Source: Candidatus Woesearchaeota archaeon (GTDB taxonomy: Archaea; Nanobdellota; Nanobdellia; Woesearchaeales; GW2011-AR4). Taken from it: a DNA stretch of 7,698 bases. A model generated the notes under the pieces. The model saw nothing but the letters and a program-made list of their open reading frames with translations, searched no databases and had not been told where the DNA came from. The translations under genes and the position numbers were made by a program. Where the stretch lies: NCBI GenBank assembly GCA_018303645.1, contig JAGVXR010000021.1, forward strand, positions 1-7,698, given 5' to 3'. Of the stretch, positions 1 through 6,431 are shown piece by piece (positions within the stretch are counted from its first letter, which is position 1; the number at the start of each line of letters is the position of its first letter).

Positions 1-304
1 TTTGGCGCTGACGGTTATTGCAGTAATTTCAAAAGTTATAGGCTGTTATATCCCGGCAAAGCTGCAGGGTTTATCGCACAAAGATTCATCAATAGTAGGA
101 TGGGGAATGTCGCCAAGAGGGGAAGTGGCTATGATAGTTGCCTTGCTTGGCTTGAATGCAGGGCTGATAAAGCAGGATATTTATGTTTCATTGGTTCTGA
201 TGAGTTTGTTGACAACGATATTAACACCCATAGTTTTAAGAAACTGGCTGTACAAGAAGAGTTTCGCGGGCTTGTTCCGAAGAAAAAGGGTGACATTGCA
301 ATAA
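1..304 (+). CDS. Cation:proton antiporter, C-terminal fragment (CPA2/KefB-like), 5' end outside the window
   Basis: The reading frame is open from the left edge and ends in TAA at 302-304, leaving about 100 C-terminal residues. It shows three hydrophobic stretches: one around ALTVIAVISKVIG, one around the motif GWGMSPRGEVAMIVALLGL, and one around YVSLVLMSLLTTILTPIVL. A basic tail follows (KKSFAGLFRRKR). The SPRGE motif in a late membrane helix is typical of the CPA2 family of sodium or potassium/proton antiporters such as KefB and NapA, which exchange cations for protons across the cytoplasmic membrane. No start codon can be assigned: the gene begins upstream, and the TTG at position 2 is simply an internal Leu codon. 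Ion specificity cannot be told from this end. The gene converges on the membrane-protein gene at 306, with one base between their stop codons. Confidence 0.85.
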   Translation, partial: LALTVIAVISKVIGCYIPAKLQGLSHKDSSIVGWGMSPRGEVAMIVALLGLNAGLIKQDIYVSLVLMSLLTTILTPIVLRNWLYKKSFAGLFRRKRVTLQ

Positions 305-305
305 C

Positions 306-890
306 TCAGGCAAAAATCTTACCGATAAAAAGCACCGCAAATATCCCTATAGTATTCAACGCGTAGGATACCACTGAAAATATTTTTGTTGATATGACCT
401 TTGATGCAGCCAGCATTGCCACTCCAATTTCGTCAGGCAATGGCGATGCAATTATGAAGCCGGCAACTACTGGAAGCAGGTATTCCTTAAGGCGCCCTGG
501 CAGCCTGCCGTTGAAATACCTTACTATCTTTTCCTTTGACAATTTCCTGATTTCATTCACAAATGAGAGTCTTATAAAGCTGAAAATGAACAAGTCGCTT
601 ATTAAGGCCCCTAAGCCTCCAATAAGGCTCGCCAAGTAGATATTCTGGTGCTGCGCCAGGATTAAGAAAACAGCTGTTGCAGGAGCTGCTGTAAATCCAT
701 AGGCAAACATGATGCCTGCCACAAATGTGCCTGAATATCCCAAGCCAGCTATAAAATCGCGAAACGGCGCATAATCCTTGCCGTAAAACATGAGATAAGC
801 TATGAGGAATGTTATGAATAGCAGCAGGAACTTCGGATATTTTTCCAAGTACCTAAAAGGGTGCATGGTTTTGAGCTTTGAGTAGTACAT
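306..890 (-). CDS. Small multi-pass membrane protein, possibly DedA/VTT-like
   Basis: This is a predicted integral membrane protein of 194 residues. The frame is open back to 1064, but that start would lie inside purB. I chose the ATG at 888-890 because a TATA-like element (911-922) is centred about 27 nt upstream, which fits a leaderless transcript; an ATG at 864-866 is an alternative. Hydrophobic segments lie near residues 20-36, 48-68, 70-80, 85-107, 137-149 and 168-190, with a basic loop at 112-135. The segment GLGYSGTFVAGIMFAYGF, the Gly-rich LIGGLGALISDLFIF and the SPLPDEIG motif at 149-156 recall the DedA/VTT (SNARE-associated) fold, whose members include lipid scramblases and flippases. 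That assignment rests on general pattern only. If it fails, this is an uncharacterised conserved membrane protein. It follows purB but appears to have its own promoter. Confidence 0.7.
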   Translation of the reverse strand: MYYSKLKTMHPFRYLEKYPKFLLLFITFLIAYLMFYGKDYAPFRDFIAGLGYSGTFVAGIMFAYGFTAAPATAVFLILAQHQNIYLASLIGGLGALISDLFIFSFIRLSFVNEIRKLSKEKIVRYFNGRLPGRLKEYLLPVVAGFIIASPLPDEIGVAMLAASKVISTKIFSVVSYALNTIGIFAVLFIGKIFA

Positions 891-910
891 AAAGGGGATA
901 ATGAAATTAC

Positions 911-922
911 TACTATTTAAAT
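911..922 (-). promoter_or_regulatory. TATA-box-like promoter of the small membrane protein gene
   Basis: On the minus strand the sequence reads ATTTAAATAGTA, with the A/G-rich GAAAC just upstream as a possible BRE. Its centre is about 27 nt from the ATG at 890, so transcription would begin at or next to the start codon. This supports the shorter gene start over the long frame that overlaps purB. Confidence 0.55.
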
Positions 923-969
923 GTTTCTTTTTTGTATACTGGTATATGGAAAAGTATATTAATTCCAGT

Positions 970-2637
970 TCAAATTTTAAATTCCCTTTTCCAGAACTCA
1001 CAAACCATCTCAGCTTTTTCTGCAGCAATTCCATTATATTTTTCGGGATTGTCCAGGATTTCAAGCTGCTTTTTACTGAATTTTTTGAAATAGGACTGGA
1101 TTGACTTGTCTTTTTTTACCAGCGCAATCAATGGCTTTTTTTCCAGTTGCGCCCTTATAGTCATCTCCCTCACATATTCATGCGCATCAGGATGCCCGTT
1201 TGCGGCAAGCAGGATGTATAATGGCTCTGCAATTATTGTATGCTTATTCATGTCAAAGTTCTTTTTCATGTTCTTGTTGTCAACAACCATGGCAGACATT
1301 ACTTTGTTCAGCCTTGAGGCAGAAACATAGAACCCAGCCAAAATTTCCGGAATAAAGCGCATTGATGCCGAGTTTGTCAAGTCCCTTTGGTGCTCTGACA
1401 CCTGGTCCATGTACATCGTCATCATCCTGGGCATGAACTCCTTCCACATGCTTTTAATATTCTCAAAGTTTATAGGGTTTCTTTTCTGCGGCATTGTGGA
1501 AGAGCCTACTTGCTTTGCCTCGAAAAATTCGCCCACTTCGGCAATTTCGCTTCTCTGCAAATGCCTCATATCATCTGCAAGGTTGGCAATAATTCCAAAG
1601 GCGGAAACTATGCTATTCAGATAATCAACCAGGAATTCTGCCTCAACAATCTGCGTTGAGATTGGAGACGGCTTTAAGCCAAGCTCCTCAAGCACTTCTT
1701 CCTCAAACTTGATTGGGTTGTCAAAAAACAATGACGATGCATTGTAAGCGCCGACAGCGCCTGACATTTTTCCCCTCAGGTTATTTGCGGATTTTTTTAT
1801 CTTCAGTATAGAATGCCCTATCCTGTCAACATACTGCGCAATTGCAAACCCGAATGTAATTGGATCTGCGTGCTGCCCGTGGGTCCTTCCAATCTGCAAA
1901 GTATCCTTTTCCCTTAATGCAAGGCTGATTAAAACAGACTCCAGGCTAATCAGCTCAGGCACTAAAGCATTATTGGTGAAATCCCTGTACCTCAATGAGT
2001 CTGCTGTTGCAATAATGTCGTAGCTTGTGGCTGTAAAATGGACAAATGGCTTTGCCTCCTCGCTTACCCTGTTTCTTATGCAGTTTGCCAACGCCCTTAT
2101 ATTGTGTTTTATCCTGTCTTCTTCGGCATAAACCTGTTCAGGAGTTACCTGCTTGCACGCATTCTCAATTTCCTCGGCAATTTTCTTATGGCATATTTTA
2201 TGCTTTGCCAGCACGCTTGCCAATGCGGATTCGACCTTTAAAGCGCACCTTATAAATGCAGCTTCTGAAAGATAAGGCTGCAATTTCTCAAATATCTTTT
2301 TGTTTCTGCCGTAATACCTGAAGTCAAGAGGGCCTATTGCGTCAAAAAGACTGATTCTTTCTGTTATCGGCTGCAGCTCGACAGCTTTGTCAAAATTGAC
2401 CAATTGCAGGATTTGTTTTGCCAATTCATTGTCAAGATTCAATACTATAACCTTCCTGTTTTTATCCCCGACTTCCTTGACAATGCCGCTTTTTTTAAAA
2501 ACGCTTATGCAGGCATGCGCCTTTGCAGGAGAGCATTTAGCCCTTTCAGCTATCTCCCTTATATGCAGCCTTTCCCTTGACAGGAGCTCAAGTATCTGCA
2601 GGTTTATTTTTGTGAATATGCCAGATAGTCCTTCCAT
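970..2637 (-). CDS. purB: Adenylosuccinate lyase with an N-terminal winged helix-turn-helix domain
   Basis: The 555-residue product has two parts. Residues about 7-85 look like a winged helix-turn-helix: helix ILELLSRER, helix LHIREIAERA, recognition helix SPAKAHACISVFKKSG, then a wing GIVKEVGDKNRKVIVLNLD. From about residue 95 an adenylosuccinate lyase follows, opening with ISLFDAIGPLDFRY, which matches the usual SPLDGRY start. Lyase motifs are intact: HFTATSYDI (200-208), IGRTHGQHADPITFG with the catalytic His253, GAVGAYNA (293-300), and the fumarate-lyase signature GSSTMPQKRNP (378-388) with its catalytic Ser loop, then HQRDLT. The enzyme splits SAICAR to AICAR and fumarate, and adenylosuccinate to AMP and fumarate. 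Stand-alone family members are usually about 430-480 residues, so the extra 90-95 residues are a real addition. No ATG lies in frame between codons 1 and 291, so a separate lyase start is unlikely. A promoter lies just upstream. Confidence 0.95.
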   Translation of the reverse strand: MEGLSGIFTKINLQILELLSRERLHIREIAERAKCSPAKAHACISVFKKSGIVKEVGDKNRKVIVLNLDNELAKQILQLVNFDKAVELQPITERISLFDAIGPLDFRYYGRNKKIFEKLQPYLSEAAFIRCALKVESALASVLAKHKICHKKIAEEIENACKQVTPEQVYAEEDRIKHNIRALANCIRNRVSEEAKPFVHFTATSYDIIATADSLRYRDFTNNALVPELISLESVLISLALREKDTLQIGRTHGQHADPITFGFAIAQYVDRIGHSILKIKKSANNLRGKMSGAVGAYNASSLFFDNPIKFEEEVLEELGLKPSPISTQIVEAEFLVDYLNSIVSAFGIIANLADDMRHLQRSEIAEVGEFFEAKQVGSSTMPQKRNPINFENIKSMWKEFMPRMMTMYMDQVSEHQRDLTNSASMRFIPEILAGFYVSASRLNKVMSAMVVDNKNMKKNFDMNKHTIIAEPLYILLAANGHPDAHEYVREMTIRAQLEKKPLIALVKKDKSIQSYFKKFSKKQLEILDNPEKYNGIAAEKAEMVCEFWKREFKI

Positions 2638-2663
2638 TTTTATAAATGAAAGAAAAACGTTCG

Positions 2664-2674
2664 TTATTTATAAA
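2664..2674 (-). promoter_or_regulatory. TATA-box-like promoter of purB
   Basis: On the minus strand the sequence reads TTTATAAATAA, centred about 32 nt upstream of the purB ATG (2637). This predicts a 5' leader of only a few bases. A 6-bp palindrome AACGTT (2656-2661) lies between this box and the gene, where a repressor could block initiation. Confidence 0.6.
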
Positions 2675-2690
2675 CTTTTCTATTTTTATC

Positions 2691-2697
2691 AAAAAAT
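2691..2697 (-). terminator. Possible T-run terminator after the hydrolase gene
   Basis: The minus strand reads ATTTTTT 11 nt after the hydrolase stop codon. Archaeal RNA polymerase can stop at short T runs on the non-template strand, so this could end the phosphatase-hydrolase transcript before the purB promoter. The run is short, so the call is weak. Confidence 0.3.
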
Positions 2698-2707
2698 CGT
2701 TCTTTAT

Positions 2708-3451
2708 TTAAATATTCATCCTCATTTTGTCTCTTGCAAGAATAATCTTTCCTTTGAATTCCATCATGCATGATTTCTTAATGTTAGTTTTCAGCACTTG
2801 GGGATAAAAATGCGTCAAAACAAGCTGCTTTACATTTGCCTTTGCAGCTGTTTTTCCTGCCAAAGAAGGCGTTAAATGCCCCTCAACCTTGTTTGGAAGA
2901 GAGCACTCTGTCAGCAGGACATCCGCATTTTTAGCTATTTCAACCGTTTCATCGCAATAATCAGTATCCCCTGTGTAAACCAGCACTTTGTTTTTATGCT
3001 CAATCCTGTAAGCTGTGCTTTTGGTTGTAGAGCTGTGCTTTACCTGGAGTGTCTTTATAGTTATATTTTTTATTTTTAGTATTGAGTTTTTTAATTCTTT
3101 AATATTAATTTTAAAATTCAATTTAGCTGGTTTAAGCAATTTATTGAGCAGGACATTATAATGTTTCCTAAAGCCCTGCGGCCCATAAAGATTCAATGCC
3201 TTTTTCCTTGTTCCGCCGTAATTATTGCTCCAGATTACAGCGCCCAGGTCATTTATGTGGTCGTTATGCAAATGCGTGTAGAAAATATGGTCAATTTCAA
3301 ATAAATCAATTTTTAATTCCAGCAGCCTTCTTATCGTGCCTGCGCCGCTGTCAAATAATAATTTCTTCTTGCCACTTTCAACTAAGTAACCTGCGCAGTT
3401 TCTGCTAAGCAAAGGCGCTGCTGTTCCTGAGCCAAGAATTGTCAGCCTCAT
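2708..3451 (-). CDS. Metallo-beta-lactamase-fold hydrolase, RNase Z-like
   Basis: This is a 247-residue metal-dependent hydrolase. It starts MRLTILGSGTAAP, the first strand typical of the RNase Z/COG1234-like branch. The metal site is complete: HLHNDH at 60-65 (His60, His62, Asp64, His65), His139 in VKHSS, Asp162 in GDTD, and His214 in LTHFYP. The segment GHLTPSLAGKTAAKANVKQLVLTH (191-214) also fits that branch. It is shorter than the usual tRNase Z (about 300 residues) and I could not identify the tRNA-binding arm, so it may be a phosphodiesterase with another substrate rather than the tRNA 3'-processing enzyme. Its ATG overlaps the phosphatase stop codon as ATGA, with no clear ribosome-binding site, so its translation is probably coupled to the upstream gene. 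Confidence 0.88.
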   Translation of the reverse strand: MRLTILGSGTAAPLLSRNCAGYLVESGKKKLLFDSGAGTIRRLLELKIDLFEIDHIFYTHLHNDHINDLGAVIWSNNYGGTRKKALNLYGPQGFRKHYNVLLNKLLKPAKLNFKINIKELKNSILKIKNITIKTLQVKHSSTTKSTAYRIEHKNKVLVYTGDTDYCDETVEIAKNADVLLTECSLPNKVEGHLTPSLAGKTAAKANVKQLVLTHFYPQVLKTNIKKSCMMEFKGKIILARDKMRMNI

Positions 3452-4212
3452 TTCAAATACTTCAAAAGTTTATTGTGTATTTTTCCATTTGAAATTACAT
3501 ATTTGCCTTGGTTAAAGGCGTATTTTTTCCCGTGCAAGCTGGTTATTTTTCCGCCAGCTTCCTCAACGATAAGAAAGCCTGCAGCGACATCCCACTCGTT
3601 TGTAGACAATATGACATAGCCGTCACTTTTGCCGCAAGCCACCAGCATAATATTGTATATTGCACTGCCAAAATTTCTTATATCAACTGCAGTGCTTGAC
3701 AATTTTTTGATAAAATTCGCAGCAGTTATCCTATTTGAGCGGGAAACATCAACAAGTACAAATGAGTAGTCGAGATTTTTTCTGCCTGACACGAAAATCC
3801 TTTTTCCATTCAGGAAAGCGCCTTTGCCTTTTTCAGCGATTGCAGTAATGCACAAAACAGGAAAATGCATCACTCCCAAAATAACCTGATTTTTGTACTC
3901 CAATGCAATTGAAGTGCCGAAAACAGGGATATTGTGCAAAAAATTATGCGTGCCGTCCAAAGGGTCAATAACCCATTTCCAGTCTGACTTGTTGTCCTCA
4001 ACCCCAGTTTCTTCTGAAAGAATGCTGTGGCTTGGAAAATTTTTCTTTATTATTTTTATTATTGACTTATTGGCTTCTATATCCGCTTTGGCTACTAGGC
4101 TTTTATTTGGCTTTTGTCTTACGCCTTCTTTTTTGCCGTAATATTTAATGAGTACCTTAGAAGCTTGTTTGGCTGCCTGCAAAGCAACTTTTTTTTCTTT
4201 TTGAAGGTTCAT
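3448..4212 (-). CDS. Inositol-monophosphatase-family phosphatase
   Basis: This is a 254-residue member of the lithium-sensitive phosphatase superfamily, of usual length. Metal-binding residues are all present: Glu67 in SEETG, the DPLDGT motif at 83-88 (Asp83, Asp86, Thr88) within WVIDPLDGTHNF, and Asp208 in EWDVAAGFLIVEEAGG. Archaeal members commonly hydrolyse both inositol-1-phosphate and fructose-1,6-bisphosphate, and other relatives remove the 3'-phosphate of pAp or act on NADP. The sequence does not decide among these. The ATG at 4210-4212 has a TATA-like element centred about 26 nt upstream, suggesting a leaderless message. The last base of the AAA codon and the stop form an ATGA overlap with the hydrolase gene, so the two are co-transcribed. 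A role in gluconeogenesis beside GAPDH is possible but unproven. Confidence 0.92.
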   Translation of the reverse strand: MNLQKEKKVALQAAKQASKVLIKYYGKKEGVRQKPNKSLVAKADIEANKSIIKIIKKNFPSHSILSEETGVEDNKSDWKWVIDPLDGTHNFLHNIPVFGTSIALEYKNQVILGVMHFPVLCITAIAEKGKGAFLNGKRIFVSGRKNLDYSFVLVDVSRSNRITAANFIKKLSSTAVDIRNFGSAIYNIMLVACGKSDGYVILSTNEWDVAAGFLIVEEAGGKITSLHGKKYAFNQGKYVISNGKIHNKLLKYLK

Positions 4213-4232
4213 AGCAAAATAATAAAAGAAGT

Positions 4233-4243
4233 GATATTAAAAT
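4233..4243 (-). promoter_or_regulatory. TATA-box-like promoter of the phosphatase-hydrolase pair
   Basis: On the minus strand the sequence reads ATTTTAATATC, centred about 26 nt from the ATG at 4212, with AAACC just upstream as a possible BRE. It lies in the 51-nt gap after purC and is the only visible promoter for the coupled pair. Confidence 0.5.
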
Positions 4244-4263
4244 GTTTGGTTTAATTTTAGTAT

Positions 4264-5226
4264 TTATAATAGCTTGGCATTTTTTAAATTCAGTTCTATT
4301 CTTCTCACAACATCCCCATTCTTTGCCTTAAACTCCTTGCCAGTTATCATTTCATAGGCTGTGATGTACCTTTTTGCAGCTTCGATCTTTATTTCATCAG
4401 GAATTTTAGGAATTGGGCCATCTCCAATGAATCCTTTGTCTGCAAGCCACTGCCTTACATATTCCTTGTCAAGCTTTTGAGGCTCCTGCCCTCTGTTGAA
4501 TAAATCTTGATACGTATTTTTTATCCAGAATCTGGAAGAGTCAGGGGTATGAATTTCATCTATCAAAATTAGCTCACCGTTTAATTCGCCAAACTCGTAT
4601 TTTGTGTCAACAAGAATCAAATTGTTTTTCGCAACAAGCCTTGTGCCGAAATCAAACAGGGCAAGGGCTGCTTTTTCCATCTGCCTGTATGTTTTTTCAT
4701 CAACCATTCCCCTCTTTATGATTTCTTCCCCTGAGATTGACTCATCGTGCCCTTTATGCGCTTTTGTTGTTGGGGTTATTATCGGCTTTTCAAGCTTCTG
4801 GTTTTTTTTCAAGCCTTCTGGCAGCATGTTGCCGCAAAAGTTTCTTACGCCCCTCTCATAATTGTACCATGCTGATGTTGTTGTGACACCCGTTATGTAC
4901 CCCCTTACGACCATCTCAACAGGCAGCATCCTGCATTCCTTCACAAGCATTGCATTAGGGTCAGGCACGCTGATGACATGGTTTTTAATGATTTTTTTTG
5001 TCTTTTCAAACCAGAAAGCGGAAATCTGGTTTAGAACCTGCCCCTTGAACGGCAAAGTGCACAGCACCCTGTCAAAAGCTGAAATCCTGTCCGTTGTTAT
5101 TATTAATCTTTTTCCATTTAAAATGTAGTTGTCCCTGACTTTGCCTTCATACTTTTTGCCGAGCTTGAAATTAGTCTTGTCTAATGTGTTCTTTAGCTGG
5201 TTTTTGAGTATTGTGTCGGAGAGCAT
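4264..5226 (-). CDS. purC: Phosphoribosylaminoimidazole-succinocarboxamide (SAICAR) synthase, long form
   Basis: The enzyme joins CAIR and aspartate using ATP to form SAICAR in purine synthesis. The 320-residue product carries GKVRDNY (28-34), TTDRISAFDRVL (44-55), the first family signature LPVEMVVRGYITG (101-113), SAWYNYERGVRNFCG (118-132), the second signature LVDTKYEFG (205-213) and LIDEIHTPDSSRFW (221-234). It is longer than the common bacterial form of about 240 residues and resembles the long form of about 300 residues seen in yeast Ade1 and some bacteria; the insertion around 130-170 and the C-terminal extension account for the extra length. A TATA-like element centred about 28 nt upstream of the ATG suggests a leaderless message. 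Its product is the substrate of the PurB encoded downstream, and its own substrate is made by the upstream purE product. Confidence 0.96.
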   Translation of the reverse strand: MLSDTILKNQLKNTLDKTNFKLGKKYEGKVRDNYILNGKRLIITTDRISAFDRVLCTLPFKGQVLNQISAFWFEKTKKIIKNHVISVPDPNAMLVKECRMLPVEMVVRGYITGVTTTSAWYNYERGVRNFCGNMLPEGLKKNQKLEKPIITPTTKAHKGHDESISGEEIIKRGMVDEKTYRQMEKAALALFDFGTRLVAKNNLILVDTKYEFGELNGELILIDEIHTPDSSRFWIKNTYQDLFNRGQEPQKLDKEYVRQWLADKGFIGDGPIPKIPDEIKIEAAKRYITAYEMITGKEFKAKNGDVVRRIELNLKNAKLL

Positions 5227-5247
5227 TTTTGTTGGATTATCTTACTT

Positions 5248-5260
5248 AATTATTAAATTT
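5248..5260 (-). promoter_or_regulatory. TATA-box-like promoter of purC
   Basis: On the minus strand the sequence reads AAATTTAATAATT, centred about 28 nt upstream of the purC ATG (5226), so the transcript would be leaderless or nearly so. An 8-bp palindrome TAAGCTTA (5270-5277) sits upstream of it, with no known role. Confidence 0.5.
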
Positions 5261-5280
5261 TCCTAATATTAAGCTTATTT

Positions 5281-5300
5281 TTTAGAAAATAAATTAAAAA
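5281..5300 (-). terminator. T-rich terminator after the GAPDH gene
   Basis: Directly after the GAPDH stop codon the minus strand has 13 T in 20 bases, as runs of five, three and four T. This is the form of archaeal intrinsic terminators, which need no hairpin. It would separate GAPDH transcription from the purC promoter just beyond. Confidence 0.45.
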
Positions 5301-6341
5301 CTATTTTCGCCCAACTAGCCCGATTCCTTTTATAACTTGGTGAGAGAAGCCTGTAACGTTATCGTACCATGCTGAGCCTTTTGCCTCTCCCTTGCTGTTA
5401 GTATGAGTTTGACTTGCATCAAAAGTACTAGGTACATTCTTTCCTAGTATCATTGACGAAACAAGAGGTCCTTTTGCATACCCGAGTATCCCTTTTAAAT
5501 ATCCATCTGCTGCATCTTTCATGGTTTTGTTCACTTCTTCTTCTGATAACTTCTGGTCAGAGTCATCTAAGAAAATTATTAAATCAACTAATGATCCAGA
5601 GCCTACACCGACTCTTCGAGCTGTGCCATGCAATCTACCTTCTAATTCTGGTATTACCTTTCCTATTGCTTTTGCTGCACCAGTTGTAGTTGGTATTATG
5701 TTTAAAGCAGCTGCATATGCCCTTGGTGGGTCTTTGTGCGGAGTATCAACTAGTCTTTGATCATTAGTATAAGCATGTGTTGTAATCATGTACCCATAAT
5801 ATAAACCATACCTATCCAAAAATGCTTTTGCCATTGGAGCTAAGCAATTTGTTGTACAAGAGCCGCCTGATACAACACTATGCCTATTTGGGTCGTATGT
5901 GTGATTATTAATACCCGGTACTATTGTTACATCTGCAACTTCGCTTGGTGCAGAAATGTATACTTTCCTTGCTCCAGCCTTTAAATGGTCTCTAACCTTG
6001 GAACTATCAGCAAAAACTCCGCTTGACTCGTAAACTACATCAATGCCAAGTTTGCCCCATGGCAATTTTGAAGGTTCTTTTTCAGAAAACCCAAGTATCC
6101 TCTTGCCATTAATAATGATGTCGTCATCTTCTGCAACAACCTCTCCATCAAAGCCTAAATAAACAGAATCATGCTCAAGTAATGGGGCTAATTGAGATAT
6201 AGGGGCTATGTCATTAACAGCCACAAACTCCATCTCACCTTCTTTTAATCTCCCTTCTTTGATATCTTTTTGATGTGCCCTTATTGAGTGCCTGCCCATA
6301 ACACCAAAACCATTTATAGCAACTCTTATAGCCTCTGCCAT
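5301..6341 (-). CDS. gap: Glyceraldehyde-3-phosphate dehydrogenase, bacterial-type class I
   Basis: This 346-residue enzyme oxidises glyceraldehyde-3-phosphate with phosphate and NAD(P) in glycolysis, or runs in reverse. It shows the nucleotide-binding start RVAINGFGVMGR, Asp44 in VND (typical of NAD use), the active-site SCTTNC (161-166, Cys162), THAYTNDQ with His189, and AALNIIPTTTGAAKAIGKV. These are class I motifs shared with bacteria and eukaryotes, whereas most archaea carry a distantly related class II enzyme. Several conserved positions differ: SNASCTTNC is SGGSCTTNC, the usual FRVPTP is RRVGVG (242-247), and NEWGYS is NVTGFS (328-333). An upstream TTG in frame at 6347 is rejected in favour of the ATG at 6339-6341, which has a GAGGTGGT ribosome-binding site six bases before it. 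Leucine is mostly TTA here (14 of about 25, hand count), unlike purB, which suggests transfer or expression-driven codon choice. Confidence 0.93.
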   Translation of the reverse strand: MAEAIRVAINGFGVMGRHSIRAHQKDIKEGRLKEGEMEFVAVNDIAPISQLAPLLEHDSVYLGFDGEVVAEDDDIIINGKRILGFSEKEPSKLPWGKLGIDVVYESSGVFADSSKVRDHLKAGARKVYISAPSEVADVTIVPGINNHTYDPNRHSVVSGGSCTTNCLAPMAKAFLDRYGLYYGYMITTHAYTNDQRLVDTPHKDPPRAYAAALNIIPTTTGAAKAIGKVIPELEGRLHGTARRVGVGSGSLVDLIIFLDDSDQKLSEEEVNKTMKDAADGYLKGILGYAKGPLVSSMILGKNVPSTFDASQTHTNSKGEAKGSAWYDNVTGFSHQVIKGIGLVGRK

Positions 6342-6347
6342 TACCAA

Positions 6348-6355
6348 ACCACCTC
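6348..6355 (-). promoter_or_regulatory. Ribosome-binding site of gap
   Basis: On the minus strand GAGGTGGT matches the archaeal consensus GGAGGTGAT at all but its first and one internal base, with a 6-nt spacer to the ATG at 6341. It fixes the start and is the only strong ribosome-binding site in the window. Confidence 0.75.
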
Positions 6356-6391
6356 TTGCTCTTTATAAACTAAAAAATTTGTTTAGCATCA

Positions 6392-6402
6392 ACTATAAAT
6401 AG
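6392..6402 (-). promoter_or_regulatory. TATA-box-like promoter of gap
   Basis: On the minus strand the sequence reads CTATTTATAGT, centred about 56 nt from the gap ATG. It would give a leader of roughly 30 nt that includes the ribosome-binding site. A second box, GTTTATAAAG (6361-6370), lies nearer, but starting from it would leave the ribosome-binding site out of the message, so the distal box is preferred. Confidence 0.5.
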
Positions 6403-6431
6403 CTTTTGGATTGTGTTTTAAGTTTTTGTCA

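Noticed and set aside
891..1064. Longer N-terminus for the membrane protein, overlapping purB by about 95 bases
   Set aside because: The extra 58 residues are hydrophilic, lie partly antisense-free but inside the purB coding end, and the TATA-like element at 911-922 would fall within the coding region. The ATG at 890 fits the promoter spacing.
2387..2773. 128-codon plus-strand frame across the purB promoter
   Set aside because: It is antisense to purB and the hydrolase gene, has no recognisable protein features and no promoter, and its low-complexity Phe/Leu/Ser content is that of a shadow frame.
5453..5760. Two overlapping plus-strand frames inside gap
   Set aside because: Both are antisense to the conserved GAPDH coding region and rich in Leu/Ser from reverse reading; no independent support.
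6342..6347. TTG start extending GAPDH by two residues
   Set aside because: The GAGGTGGT site would be directly against the TTG with no spacer, whereas it is six bases from the ATG at 6341.
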